64,000 nt of DNA from JACIYW01 sp014359745 (lineage in GTDB: Bacteria > Pseudomonadota > Alphaproteobacteria > Rhodobacterales > Rhodobacteraceae), in assembly GCA_050433985.1 (NCBI GenBank), contig JBNPWE010000006.1, positions 1 to 64,000 of the forward strand, written 5' to 3'. Within the stretch, counting starts at the first letter, position 1, and the number at the start of each line of letters is the position of its first letter. A program made the position numbers and the translations under genes. The notes under the pieces were generated by a model, which made no database searches, was not told the DNA's origin, and worked only from the letters and a program-made list of their open reading frames with translations. This document shows positions 32,016 through 42,982 of this stretch, in pieces.

Positions 32016-34330
32016 TCTGCCGTCAGCAGGGGCGGTTTATTGTCGGCCAGGCGGCGTTTGCCCGGTTCCGATACCCGGATGTCGATCGCGCCGTCTTTCA
32101 TGCCAACCTGCACCCAGCCGCCCTTGGCAAGCTTGCCGAACAGCAATTCCTCGGCCAGCGGTTTCTTGATGTATTCCTGAATGACCCGCGCAAGGGGGCG
32201 TGCGCCCATCTTGTCGTCATAGCCCTTTTCGGCCAGCCAGGCGGCGGCGGCTGGCGTCAGTTCGATGGTCACGTTGCGGTCCATCAACTGTGCCTCAAGC
32301 TGGAGGACAAATTTTTCGACCACGCGCAGGATCACCTCTTTGGGCAGCGGCGCAAAGCTGATCACCGCATCCAGACGGTTGCGGAATTCGGGGGTGAAGG
32401 TGCGTTCGATGGCCGCAGTATCTTCGCCCTCGCGCCGGTCGCGCCCGAAACCGATGGCGGATTTGGCCATTTCGGATGCGCCCGCGTTCGAGGTCATGAT
32501 CAGGATCACGTTGCGGAAATCCACGGTGCGGCCGTTGTGGTCGGTCAGTTTGCCGTGGTCCATGACCTGCAACAGGATGTTGTAGACATCGGGATGCGCC
32601 TTTTCCATCTCGTCAAGAAGCAGCACGCAATGCGGGTGCTGATCGACGCCATCGGTCAGCATGCCGCCCTGATCGAAGCCGACATAGCCCGGAGGCGCGC
32701 CGATCAGCCGCGAAACCGCGTGTTTTTCCATGTATTCCGACATATCGAACCGCAGCAGTTCCACGCCCAGCGTATCGGCAAGCTGTTTGGCGACCTCTGT
32801 CTTGCCGACGCCGGTGGGGCCGGCGAACAGATAGTTGCCGATCGGCTTTTCGGGTTCGCGCAACCCGGCGCGGGCCAGTTTGATGGCGGATGCAAGCGCC
32901 TCGATCGCCTTGTCCTGACCGAAGACGACGCGCTTGAGCGATTTTTCCAGATCGCGCAGCACCTCGGCATCGTCTTTCGAGACGCTTTTGGCCGGAATGC
33001 GGGCGATTTTTGCCACCACCGCCTCGATCTCCTTGGCGCCGATGGTCTTGCGGCGCTTGCTTTCGCTCAGCAGATGCTGCGCCGCGCCCGCCTCGTCGAT
33101 CACGTCGATGGCCTTGTCGGGCAGCTTGCGGTCGTGGATATAGCGGGCGGCCAGTTCGACGGCCAGCTTGATCGCCTCGTTGGTGTAGCGGATGTCGTGA
33201 TGTTCCTCGAAATAGGGTTTCAGCCCCATCAGGATTTTCACCGCATCCTCGACAGAGGGTTCGTTGACGTCGATCTTCTGAAAGCGCCGCGCCAGCGCGC
33301 GGTCTTTTTCGAAGTGCTGGCGGAATTCCTTGTAGGTGGTCGATCCCATGCAGCGCAGCTTGCCGCCCTGAAGTGCCGGTTTGAGCAGGTTCGAGGCATC
33401 CATCGCCCCGCCAGAGGTGGCGCCCGCGCCGATCACGGTGTGAATCTCGTCAATGAACAGGATCGCGTCAGGGTGATCCTCCAATTCCTTGACCACGGCT
33501 TTCAGCCGTTCCTCGAAATCGCCGCGATAGCGGGTGCCGGCCAGCAACGCGCCCATGTCGAGCGAATAGATCGTGGCGCCTGCCAGGATATCGGGCGTTT
33601 CGCCCTTGACGATCTTGTAGGCCAGACCTTCGGCGATGGCGGTCTTGCCGACGCCGGGGTCGCCCACCAGCAGCGGGTTGTTCTTGCGGCGGCGGCACAG
33701 CACCTGAATGCAGCGCTCCACCTCGTGGGCGCGGCCGATCAGGGGATCGACATCGCCCTTTTCGGATTTCGCGTTCAGGTCAACGCAGTATTTCGCCAGG
33801 GCCGAATCTTTTTGGGTGGTGTCCGAAGCACTCGTTTCCGCCTCTTGTTCCTCGGCGCCGGTGATGGGGCGGGTTTCACCAAAGCCGGGGTCTTTGGCGA
33901 CACCGTGCGCGATGAAATTCACCGCATCATAGCGGGTCATATCCTGTTCCTGAAGGAAATAGGCCGCGTTCGATTCGCGTTCGGCAAAGATCGCCACCAG
34001 CACATTGGCCCCCGTCACCTCATTGCGGCCAGAGGATTGCACATGGATCGCCGCGCGCTGGATGACGCGCTGAAAGGCGGCGGTCGGCACGGCTTCGGAC
34101 CCGTCGACATCGGTGACAAGGGTCGAGAGATCATCGTCGATGAACTCTTCCAGCGTCTGTTTCAACGCGTCAAGATCGACACTGCACGCCCGCATCACGC
34201 GCGCTGCATCGGGTTCATCAAGCAGCGCCAGCAGCAGATGTTCAAGCGTTGCAAGTTCGTGGCGCCGGGTGTTGGCAAGAGCCAGCGCGCCGTGGATCGC
34301 CTGCTCCAGAGTGTTTGAAAATGAAGGCAC
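32012..34330 (-). CDS. clpA: ATP-dependent Clp protease ATP-binding subunit ClpA
   Basis: A 772-residue AAA+ unfoldase that feeds substrates to ClpP. Order: N domain with two repeats (about 1-145), D1 (Walker A VGDPGVGKTAIAEGL, Walker B ILFIDEIHTVIGAG; about 185-430), D2 (Walker A AGPTGVGKTEVAKQL, Walker B VLLLDEMEKAHPDVY; about 460-750). The acidic linker EEQEAETSASD and no ClpB middle domain mark it as ClpA. clpS, often placed just before clpA, is not adjacent: gloB is upstream. In the leader CTTCAAG and CTTGAAG (34424-34443) form an inverted repeat with a 6-base spacer. Confidence 0.95.
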   Translation of the reverse strand: MPSFSNTLEQAIHGALALANTRRHELATLEHLLLALLDEPDAARVMRACSVDLDALKQTLEEFIDDDLSTLVTDVDGSEAVPTAAFQRVIQRAAIHVQSSGRNEVTGANVLVAIFAERESNAAYFLQEQDMTRYDAVNFIAHGVAKDPGFGETRPITGAEEQEAETSASDTTQKDSALAKYCVDLNAKSEKGDVDPLIGRAHEVERCIQVLCRRRKNNPLLVGDPGVGKTAIAEGLAYKIVKGETPDILAGATIYSLDMGALLAGTRYRGDFEERLKAVVKELEDHPDAILFIDEIHTVIGAGATSGGAMDASNLLKPALQGGKLRCMGSTTYKEFRQHFEKDRALARRFQKIDVNEPSVEDAVKILMGLKPYFEEHHDIRYTNEAIKLAVELAARYIHDRKLPDKAIDVIDEAGAAQHLLSESKRRKTIGAKEIEAVVAKIARIPAKSVSKDDAEVLRDLEKSLKRVVFGQDKAIEALASAIKLARAGLREPEKPIGNYLFAGPTGVGKTEVAKQLADTLGVELLRFDMSEYMEKHAVSRLIGAPPGYVGFDQGGMLTDGVDQHPHCVLLLDEMEKAHPDVYNILLQVMDHGKLTDHNGRTVDFRNVILIMTSNAGASEMAKSAIGFGRDRREGEDTAAIERTFTPEFRNRLDAVISFAPLPKEVILRVVEKFVLQLEAQLMDRNVTIELTPAAAAWLAEKGYDDKMGARPLARVIQEYIKKPLAEELLFGKLAKGGWVQVGMKDGAIDIRVSEPGKRRLADNKPPLLTAE

Positions 34331-34423
34331 TGTTCCCGTGCTCCTGTCCTGTGGGTCCGGCAGGGCGATGCCCTGTACGAACCGTGGGCCTGTATCTGTT
34401 AAAGTTCGGTGTTATTTGCAAAC

Positions 34424-34443
34424 CTTCAAGGGAAATCTTGAAG
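34424..34443. promoter_or_regulatory. Inverted repeat in the clpA leader
   Basis: CTTCAAG-GGAAAT-CTTGAAG, about 94 bases before the clpA ATG. The minus strand reads CTTCAAGATTTCCCTTGAAG, which contains CTTGAA as in heat-shock -35 elements, but I see no good -10 partner. It may be an operator or a chance palindrome. Confidence 0.3.
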
Positions 34444-34537
34444 TATTTGTGTTTCGTGACCGAACTGTCGCCAATCGTGATGCTTGTTTCGACGGTTTCC
34501 CCTGTGTTTCCCTTGTGCGAAGGGTGCGTGGGCCGGG

Positions 34538-35305
34538 TCAGAATCGATCCTTGCGTTTGCGGATTTCGGCGAAAACCTCGGCGTCGGATGCGGTTTCCAT
34601 GCCAAGACGGGCGCGGATGGCGGGATCGGCGGCGCGCAGGAACGGGTTGGTGGCCAGTTCTTCGGCCAGTCGGGTGGGCACCGTGGGCCTGCCCTGTTCG
34701 GTGGCCGCGAAAACCGCCGCGGCGCGGGTGGCAAGGGCGGCGTTGTCAGGATCGATGGTCAGGGCAAAGCGCGCGTTGGCGGCGCTGTATTCATGGCCCG
34801 AACAGACCAGCGTTCCGGGCGGCAGCGCGGCCAGTTTCGACAGGCTGGCCCACATCATCGGCATCGTCCCCTCGAACACGCGCCCGCATCCCAGCGCCAT
34901 CAGGCTATCGGCGGTGAAAACCACGCCGGTTTCGGGAAAGTAAAAGGCGATATGGCCGATGGTATGGCCCGAAACGTCGATCACTGTCCCTTCCTCGGAC
35001 CCGATGTCGATCGCCTCGCCTTCGGCCAGGGCGCGATCAAGGGGCGGCAGGCGGTGGGCATCGGCGCGCGCGCCCTGAACCTTGGCCCCGGTGGCGGCGC
35101 GCAGCGCCTCGACCCCTTCGACATGATCGGTGTGGTGATGGGTCAGCAGGATATCGCGCAGCTTCCAGTCGCGCGCGGCAAGGGCGGCGGCGATGGGCGC
35201 TGCCTCGGGCACATCGATGACGGCTGTCGTTCCGGTTGCCGGATCATGGGCAAGGTAGGCATAGTTATCTGACCGGCAGGGGATAGTGACTATTTCGATG
35301 GGCAT
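34538..35305 (-). CDS. gloB: Hydroxyacylglutathione hydrolase (glyoxalase II)
   Basis: A 255-residue metallo-beta-lactamase-fold enzyme that hydrolyses S-D-lactoylglutathione in methylglyoxal detoxification. The binuclear metal site is complete: LTHHHTDHVEG (HxHxDH; about residues 55-65), VSGHTIGHIAFY, FTADSLMALGCGR and CSGHEYSAANARFA with glutathione-binding residues, then the C-terminal glyoxalase II domain (NPFLRAADPAIRARL). The length fits the family. It begins opposite a divergent methyltransferase-like gene 62 bases away, an arrangement common in related genomes. Confidence 0.95.
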   Translation of the reverse strand: MPIEIVTIPCRSDNYAYLAHDPATGTTAVIDVPEAAPIAAALAARDWKLRDILLTHHHTDHVEGVEALRAATGAKVQGARADAHRLPPLDRALAEGEAIDIGSEEGTVIDVSGHTIGHIAFYFPETGVVFTADSLMALGCGRVFEGTMPMMWASLSKLAALPPGTLVCSGHEYSAANARFALTIDPDNAALATRAAAVFAATEQGRPTVPTRLAEELATNPFLRAADPAIRARLGMETASDAEVFAEIRKRKDRF

Positions 35306-35367
35306 GGCGTTTCTCTGTCGCTTATCTATGTATGGGTTGAGTGTTCATCAACCGCGGAGCGGGCGCA

Positions 35368-36114
35368 ATGCATCTTGATGTTCTTGAGTTGCGGAATTTC
35401 TATTATCGCACCGGGATCGGTCGGGCGGCGCAACGGGCGGTGCGCGATCAGGTGGTGGCGTTCTGGCCGCCGGTCAAGGGGCAGACGGTGGTTGGCTTTG
35501 GCTTTGCCGTACCTTTGTTGCGCCCCTATCTGGCCAGCGCGCGGCGGGTGATATGCCTGATGCCCGGCCAGCAGGGGGTGATGGCCTGGCCGGTGGGTCA
35601 GCCGAATGTGTCGGTGCTCTGCGCCGAGGCGCAATGGCCGGTTGCCACCGGGTCGGTGGACAGGCTGGTGATCGTGCACGGGCTGGAAACATCGGAACAT
35701 CCGGCGGCAATGCTGGAAGAAAGCCAGCGGGTTCTGGCGCCGGGCGGCAAGGCGCTGTTCATCGTGCCGAATCGTTCGGGGCTTTGGGCGCGGCGCGATG
35801 GCACCCCATTCGGATTTGGGCGGCCGTTTTCGCTGGGCCAGATCGAAAGCCAGTTGCGCGACCATGGGTTCACCCCCGAACGCCATGTGGCCGCGCTGTT
35901 CGCGCCGCCATCCAACCGGCGGTTCTGGTTGCGCACCGCGCCGATGTGGGAACGGGTTGGCAGGCGGCTTTCCACCCGCTTCGCGGGCGGGGTGCTGATG
36001 GTCGAGGCCGGCAAAGAGGTTCCCGCCCGCCCGCGCCCCGGCCTTGGCGCCGCGGTGCGCCGTCCGTTGCGGGTGCTTGACGGCCTCCCCATGCCCGATC
36101 CCAAGCCCACCTGA
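35368..36114 (+). CDS. SAM-dependent methyltransferase-like protein
   Basis: A 248-residue protein with a class I methyltransferase fold of the Methyltransf_11 type. Motif I is altered (VVGFGFAVPLLRPYL in place of a Gly-rich DxGxGxG). The acidic motif II position lies in RRVICLMPGQQGV, and the later part VDRLVIVHGLETSEHP and RVLAPGGKALFIVPNRSGLWARRDG is typical. The weak motif I leaves SAM binding uncertain. ATG at 35368 follows GGAG. It is divergent from gloB and followed after 276 bases by the ATP synthase operon. Substrate unknown. Confidence 0.75.
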   Translation: MHLDVLELRNFYYRTGIGRAAQRAVRDQVVAFWPPVKGQTVVGFGFAVPLLRPYLASARRVICLMPGQQGVMAWPVGQPNVSVLCAEAQWPVATGSVDRLVIVHGLETSEHPAAMLEESQRVLAPGGKALFIVPNRSGLWARRDGTPFGFGRPFSLGQIESQLRDHGFTPERHVAALFAPPSNRRFWLRTAPMWERVGRRLSTRFAGGVLMVEAGKEVPARPRPGLGAAVRRPLRVLDGLPMPDPKPT

Positions 36115-36390
36115 CCGGGCTGCACCCCCCCGCCGCCCCCCGGCCGCCCCCCGGCCTTTGACCCTGACGGGCCCTTTTCGTACCCGCGGCATGTTACATT
36201 CGGTCGCAGGGCCGGGCCCGTGCCGTTTGTCGGCTTGAAAACAGTCCTGCGGCCCGGTGTTTGGGTGTGCCTTGGCTGTTGCAGCACGGGAAAGCCTCTG
36301 TTACACCCTGCGCGATTTCGGGTGCCTGCGATCGCAGACGCCATGGTAACAGTGTATCCCGATTCCATCGGGGAAATCGAAAGGGCAAAC

Positions 36391-36951
36391 GTGGCTGAAT
36401 CGGCTTCGATTTCAACGGGCATTGCCGCGCGTTATGCGACGGCGGCGTTTGAATTGGCGCGTGAGGCGGGAAGCCTTGACGTGCTTGAAAATGATACGAA
36501 TACATTGTCGGCCGCGCTGCACGACAGTGCCGACCTGGCAGCGCTGATTTCGTCGCCGCTTTACAGCCGGGAACAGCAAGGCGCCGCGATCGAGGCGGTG
36601 GCCAGCGCGGCGGGCATTTCGACGATGCTGACCAACACCCTGTCACTGATGGCGCGCAACCGGCGGCTGTTCGTGTTGCCGCACCTGCTGGCCGAATTGC
36701 GCGCGCGCATCGCCGTGGAAAAAGGCGAGGTGACGGCTGACGTGCGCTCTGCCGTGGCGCTGACCAAGGCGCAGTCCGATAAGCTGGCAAAGGCGCTTGC
36801 GGCATCGGTCGGCAAGGAAATCAAACTGAATGCGACTGTCGATGAAAACCTCATCGGTGGTCTTGTTGTCAAAGTGGGCTCGAAGATGATCGACACCTCG
36901 ATCCGATCGAAACTGAATGCCCTTCAGAATGTCATGAAAGAGGTCGGATAA
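36391..36951 (+). CDS. atpH: ATP synthase F1 subunit delta
   Basis: A 186-residue delta subunit (OSCP homologue) that ties the F1 head to the peripheral stalk. Helical N-terminal part (ISTGIAARYATAAFELAREA) and conserved C-terminal part (KLNATVDENLIGGLVVKVGS, then IRSKLNALQNVMKEV) are present. GTG at 36391 is chosen because GAAAGGGC precedes it and it gives the usual length. First gene of atpHAGDC. Its stop overlaps the atpA start by one base (TAATG). The leader (36115-36390) has no gene and must hold the operon promoter, which I could not place confidently. Confidence 0.95.
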   Translation: MAESASISTGIAARYATAAFELAREAGSLDVLENDTNTLSAALHDSADLAALISSPLYSREQQGAAIEAVASAAGISTMLTNTLSLMARNRRLFVLPHLLAELRARIAVEKGEVTADVRSAVALTKAQSDKLAKALAASVGKEIKLNATVDENLIGGLVVKVGSKMIDTSIRSKLNALQNVMKEVG

Positions 36952-38489
36952 TGGGACTCCAGGCTGCCGAAATTTCTGCGATCCTCAAGGAGCAGATCAA
37001 GAACTTTGGACAGGAAGCCGAAGTTGCCGAAGTGGGGCAGGTGCTGTCGGTCGGTGACGGGATTGCCCGTGTCTACGGCCTGGACAATGTGCAGGCCGGC
37101 GAAATGGTCGAATTCCCCGGCGGTATCCGGGGTATGGCGCTGAACCTTGAATCCGACAACGTCGGGATCGTGATCTTTGGTGATGACCGTTCGATCAAGG
37201 AAGGCGACACCGTCAAGCGCACCAAGTCCATCGTGGACGTGCCGGTGGGTGACGCGCTGCTGGGCCGGGTTGTCGATGGCCTTGGCAACCCGATCGACGG
37301 CAAGGGAGCGATCAAGACCACCGAACGCCGCGTGGCCGATGTGAAGGCGCCGGGCATCATCCCGCGCAAATCGGTGCATGAACCGATGGCCACCGGCCTG
37401 AAATCGGTGGATGCGATGATCCCGATCGGGCGTGGTCAGCGCGAACTTATCATCGGCGACCGCCAGACCGGCAAGACCGCCGTGGCGCTCGATACGATCC
37501 TCAACCAGAAATCCTATAACGAGGCCGCTGGCGACGACGAAAGCAAGAAGCTTTATTGCGTCTATGTCGCTATCGGCCAGAAGCGTTCCACCGTGGCGCA
37601 GCTTGTGCGCAAGCTGGAAGAAACCGGGGCGATCAAATACACGATCATCGTGGCCGCCACCGCATCCGACCCGGCGCCGATGCAGTTCCTTGCGCCCTAT
37701 TCGGCCACCGCAATTGCCGAATATTTCCGCGACAATGGCCGTCACGCGCTGATCATCTATGATGACCTGTCCAAACAGGCCGTCGCCTATCGCCAGATGT
37801 CGCTTCTGCTGCGCCGTCCGCCGGGGCGTGAGGCCTATCCGGGCGACGTGTTCTACCTGCACTCCCGCCTGCTGGAACGTTCGGCCAAGCTGAATGACGA
37901 TCACGGCGCCGGGTCGCTGACCGCGCTGCCGATCATCGAGACGCAGGCGGGTGACGTTTCCGCCTATATTCCGACCAACGTGATCTCGATCACCGATGGC
38001 CAGATCTTTCTGGAAACGGAACTTTTCTACCAGGGTATCCGCCCGGCCGTGAACACCGGTCTGTCGGTGTCGCGGGTGGGGTCAAGCGCACAGACCGATG
38101 CGATGAAATCGGTGGCGGGCCCCGTCAAGCTGGAACTGGCGCAATACCGCGAGATGGCGGCCTTTGCGCAGTTCGGGTCTGATCTTGATGCCTCGACCCA
38201 AAGGCTGTTGAACCGGGGCGCGCGGCTGACCGAATTGATGAAGCAGGGCCAGTATTCGCCCCTGACCAATGCCGAGATTGTCTGCGTGATCTTCGCCGGT
38301 ACCCAAGGCTATCTGGACAAGATCCCGGTGAACCGGGTCGGCTCGTTCGAGGCGGGGCTGCTGAAGCACCTGCATGCCAATCACCGCGATGTGCTGGATG
38401 ACATCACCCAGAATGACCGCAAGGTGAAGGGCGATCTGGAAAAGAGCATCCGCGCCGCGCTGGACGCATTCGCCAAAGACTTCGCCTGA
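36951..38489 (+). CDS. atpA: ATP synthase F1 subunit alpha
   Basis: A 512-residue non-catalytic nucleotide-binding subunit of the F1 hexamer. Visible: beta-barrel N-domain, Walker A GDRQTGKTAVALD (about 170), the arginine-finger segment VSRVGSSAQTDAMKSVAG (about 365-382) and the C-terminal helical domain. Length and motifs are complete. It starts on the final base of the atpH stop codon. The F0 genes (a, b, b', c) are not in this window; a split F1/F0 arrangement is usual in this bacterial group. Confidence 0.98.
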   Translation: MGLQAAEISAILKEQIKNFGQEAEVAEVGQVLSVGDGIARVYGLDNVQAGEMVEFPGGIRGMALNLESDNVGIVIFGDDRSIKEGDTVKRTKSIVDVPVGDALLGRVVDGLGNPIDGKGAIKTTERRVADVKAPGIIPRKSVHEPMATGLKSVDAMIPIGRGQRELIIGDRQTGKTAVALDTILNQKSYNEAAGDDESKKLYCVYVAIGQKRSTVAQLVRKLEETGAIKYTIIVAATASDPAPMQFLAPYSATAIAEYFRDNGRHALIIYDDLSKQAVAYRQMSLLLRRPPGREAYPGDVFYLHSRLLERSAKLNDDHGAGSLTALPIIETQAGDVSAYIPTNVISITDGQIFLETELFYQGIRPAVNTGLSVSRVGSSAQTDAMKSVAGPVKLELAQYREMAAFAQFGSDLDASTQRLLNRGARLTELMKQGQYSPLTNAEIVCVIFAGTQGYLDKIPVNRVGSFEAGLLKHLHANHRDVLDDITQNDRKVKGDLEKSIRAALDAFAKDFA

Positions 38490-38508
38490 GGGCGGGAAGG
38501 ACGGAGAC

Positions 38509-39378
38509 ATGCCGAGCCTCAAGGACCTCAAGAACCGGATCCAGAGCGTCAAGAACACGCGAAAGATCACGAAAGCCATGCAGATGGTCGCGGCGGCGAA
38601 ACTGCGCCGCGCCCAGGACTCTGCCGAAGCGGCGCGCCCCTATGCCGAACGGATGAATGCCGTTGTCGGCGGGCTGGCCGCGTCTTTTGGCGGATCGGAC
38701 AATGCACCGCGCCTTCTGGCGGGAACCGGGCAGGACAAGGTGCACCTGCTAGTGGTGATGACATCGGAACGCGGGCTTTGCGGCGGGTTCAACTCGTCCA
38801 TCGCCCGTCTGGCGCGACAGCACGCCCAAAAGCTGCTGGCGCAGGGCAAGACCGTAAAGATCATCACCGTCGGCAAGAAAGGCCGCGAACAGCTTAAACG
38901 CGATCTGTCATCGCATTTCATCGCCCATGTCGATCTGGGCGATGTTAAGCGGATCGGTTATGTCGATGCCCAGAAAATCGCCCGCGATGTTCTGGCGCGC
39001 TTTGATGCCGGTGAATTCGACGTGGCAACGCTGTTTTTCAACCGCTTCCAGTCGGTCATCGCCCAGATCCCGACCGCGCAGCAGATCATTCCCGCGCATT
39101 TCGAGGCGGGGGAACCCTCGACCACGCTTTACGACTATGAACCGTCGGAAGAGGCGGTGCTGGCCGATCTTCTGCCGCGCGGCGTGACCACCCAGATCTT
39201 TACCGCGCTTCTGGAAAACGGTGCGTCGGAACAGGGTGCGCGGATGTCTGCGATGGACAATGCCACGCGCAACGCCGGCGACATGATCGACAAACTGACG
39301 ATCGTCTACAACCGCTCGCGGCAGGCATCGATCACCAAAGAGCTTATCGAAATCATTTCGGGCGCCGAGGCGCTTTGA
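38509..39378 (+). CDS. atpG: ATP synthase F1 subunit gamma
   Basis: A 289-residue central rotor subunit. The conserved N-terminal coiled-coil start (PSLKDLKNRIQSVKNTRKIT then KAMQMVAAAKLRRAQ) and C-terminal helix (MSAMDNATRNAGDMIDKLTI, YNRSRQASITKELIEIISGA) that form the shaft are both seen. GAAGGACGGAG precedes the start. It lies 19 bases after atpA and 18 before atpD in the operon. Confidence 0.97.
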   Translation: MPSLKDLKNRIQSVKNTRKITKAMQMVAAAKLRRAQDSAEAARPYAERMNAVVGGLAASFGGSDNAPRLLAGTGQDKVHLLVVMTSERGLCGGFNSSIARLARQHAQKLLAQGKTVKIITVGKKGREQLKRDLSSHFIAHVDLGDVKRIGYVDAQKIARDVLARFDAGEFDVATLFFNRFQSVIAQIPTAQQIIPAHFEAGEPSTTLYDYEPSEEAVLADLLPRGVTTQIFTALLENGASEQGARMSAMDNATRNAGDMIDKLTIVYNRSRQASITKELIEIISGAEAL

Positions 39379-39396
39379 CGGAACCGGAGAGATATA

Positions 39397-40833
<1,437 letters not shown>

Positions 40834-40842
40834 GGGGGCATC

Positions 40843-41238
40843 ATGGCCGAAACCATGCAATTCGATCTTGTGTCACCCGAACGCAGGCTTGCCTCGTTCA
40901 AGGTGGCCGAGGTGCAGCTTCCGGGGGCCGAAGGGGATATGACGGTGATGCCCGACCATGCGCCGGTGATCACCACCCTGCGCCCCGGTGTCGTGCGCAT
41001 GACCGGCCCCGAGGGCACGCAACGCTATGCGGTGACGGGCGGTTTCGCCGAAATCACCGGCACCAGCGTGTCGGTACTGGCCGAACGGGCGATGCTGGCC
41101 GAGCCGGGCAACCGTGAGGCGATCGAAAAACACCTGGAAGAGGCCCGCGAACAGGCCCGCACCGCCGCCGGTGAACACAAGGACATGGCCGAAGTGCTGG
41201 TGGCCGACCTTGCGCAACTTTTGCACGACATGGTTTGA
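40843..41238 (+). CDS. atpC: ATP synthase F1 subunit epsilon
   Basis: A 131-residue epsilon subunit: an N-terminal beta sandwich (MQFDLVSPERRLASFKVAEV, LPGAEGDMTVMPDHAPVITT) and a C-terminal helical hairpin (REAIEKHLEEAREQARTA) that can brake ATP hydrolysis. It is the last gene of the operon and lies nine bases after atpD; a strong terminator follows 49 bases later. Confidence 0.96.
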   Translation: MAETMQFDLVSPERRLASFKVAEVQLPGAEGDMTVMPDHAPVITTLRPGVVRMTGPEGTQRYAVTGGFAEITGTSVSVLAERAMLAEPGNREAIEKHLEEAREQARTAAGEHKDMAEVLVADLAQLLHDMV

Positions 41239-41286
41239 CACCCACGCGGGCGGCGATGCGGTCCGTATCCGCGATCATCCGCTTTC

Positions 41287-41319
41287 ACGGGGCATCCAAG
41301 GGGTGCCCCGTTTCTTTTT
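41287..41319 (+). terminator. Rho-independent terminator of the atpHAGDC operon
   Basis: ACGGGGCA and TGCCCCGT (41287-41294 with 41304-41311) form an 8-bp stem followed by TTCTTTTT. Confidence 0.88.
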
Positions 41320-41514
41320 GGCGGTTCGGTGGGTCGGCGCCCGATTCGGCGATCCCAGATCGCCAGATTGACTTTATCGTGACCCCGGCGTTACCGTTCT
41401 CTCGCGTGGTTCGGGGAAGGTGTTCGTGCAACCCCTCTGATAAGGTTGTTTCTTTTCAGGTGAAGAGGGGTTTGCGCCACCACCCGAAGGCCCGCCAAAA
41501 CAGGAGGAACCTCG

Positions 41515-42828
41515 ATGTTACGTGCCTTGTCTCGTCCGGCCGTCAAACTGATGGACCGGTATTTGCCAGATCCCTTTGTCTTTGTGATTGTGCTGACCCT
41601 GGTCGCCGCCGGCGCTGCGATGGTGTTCGAGGGCAACAGCCCACAGGCGGTGATGCGCCAATGGGGCAACGGGTTCTGGGGGCTTTTGACCTTTTCGATG
41701 CAGATGCTTCTGGTGCTTGTCACCGGGTTCATCCTGGCCAGTTCACCGCCGGTCAAGGCGTTTCTGGAAAAGCTGGCGGGTCTGGCAAAGACCCCGGCTG
41801 CGGCCATTGTTCTGGTGACGGTCGTGTCACTGATTGCAAGCTGGATCAACTGGGGCTTCGGTCTGGTTGTGGGCGCGCTGTTTGCCAAGGCGCTGGCGCG
41901 GCAGATCCGGGTGGATTATCGGTTGCTGATTGCCGCCGCCTATTCCGGTTTCGTCGTCTGGCATGGGGGGCTGGCCGGGTCTGTGCCGCTGGTGATCGCG
42001 ACAGAGGGCCATTTCACCCAAAACCTTATTGGCGTGGTCGGTACGGGGCAGACGATATTTTCAAGCTTCAACCTGATCATCGTTGCCGTGCTCTTTGTGG
42101 TTGTGCCGTTGGTGAACCGTGCCATGCTGCCATCGGAGGCCGACAGTATCTATGCCGACCCTGCGGCGTTGGAGGATGCGAAAGATACGCCCTCGACCGG
42201 GCCGATGCGCCCGGCGGAATACCTTGAAAACAGCCGCATCCTGATGTGGCTTGTGGGGATACCGGGGCTTTTGTACCTGGGGGATTATTTCCTGCTTCAG
42301 GGTGGGAAGCTCAACCTCAATATCGTCAACTTCCTGTTCCTGTCGGTTGCGATCGTGCTGCACGGGACGGCGCGGCATCTGCTTGATGCGCTTCAGGACG
42401 GCATCAAGGGGGGCGCCGGGATTGTCATACAGTTCCCGTTTTATGCCGGGATCATGGCGATCATGGCCCAATCGGGCCTGGCGCAAAGCATGTCGGAATG
42501 GTTCGTCAGTATTTCGACCGCCACGACGCTGCCGTTCTGGACGTTCATTTCGGCGGGGATCGTCAACATGTTCGTCCCGTCGGGTGGCGGGCAATGGGCG
42601 GTGCAGGCACCGGTCGTGCTGCCTGCGGCGCAGGCCCTGGGGGCCGATGTGGCCCGCGTTGCGATGTCGGTCGCCTGGGGCGATGCCTGGACCAACCTGT
42701 TGCAGCCTTTCTGGGCCTTGCCGATGCTGGGGATTGCCGGGCTCAAGGCCAAGGATATCATGGGCTTTTGTCTGATCCATCTGGTCATTACTGGTGTGAT
42801 CATCTCTGCCTTGCTGACCTTCCTCTGA
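41515..42828 (+). CDS. atoE: AtoE-type short-chain fatty acid transporter
   Basis: A 437-residue membrane protein of the AtoE/short-chain fatty acid transporter family with about eleven helices, nearly full length. Characteristic stretches: LPDPFVFVIVLTLVAA, SWINWGFGLVVGALFAKALA, AAAYSGFVVWHGGLAGSVPL, GTGQTIFSSFNLI and the late NMFVPSGGGQWAVQAPVVLP. Homologues take up acetoacetate or butyrate-like acids. ACAGGAGGAAC precedes the start. No acetoacetate metabolic genes are next to it; it stands alone after the ATP synthase terminator. Confidence 0.9.
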   Translation: MLRALSRPAVKLMDRYLPDPFVFVIVLTLVAAGAAMVFEGNSPQAVMRQWGNGFWGLLTFSMQMLLVLVTGFILASSPPVKAFLEKLAGLAKTPAAAIVLVTVVSLIASWINWGFGLVVGALFAKALARQIRVDYRLLIAAAYSGFVVWHGGLAGSVPLVIATEGHFTQNLIGVVGTGQTIFSSFNLIIVAVLFVVVPLVNRAMLPSEADSIYADPAALEDAKDTPSTGPMRPAEYLENSRILMWLVGIPGLLYLGDYFLLQGGKLNLNIVNFLFLSVAIVLHGTARHLLDALQDGIKGGAGIVIQFPFYAGIMAIMAQSGLAQSMSEWFVSISTATTLPFWTFISAGIVNMFVPSGGGQWAVQAPVVLPAAQALGADVARVAMSVAWGDAWTNLLQPFWALPMLGIAGLKAKDIMGFCLIHLVITGVIISALLTFL

Positions 42829-42982
42829 CCGGGAAAGCGCAAGGAACCCGTGCGCATGGTGGCGCGCACGGGCCAGACATTGGCCTGCGCGGCTTGACAA
42901 GGGGGCGTAAATGGACGCCTTTACCAAGGTAACGTTCTTTTCATTCTGTCCGGCTATCCCGCGCGAAGCCAAAGGAATCTGG

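Noticed and set aside
34424..34443. Heat-shock (RpoH) promoter before clpA
   Set aside because: CTTGAA is present but no convincing -10 at proper spacing; kept only as an inverted repeat.
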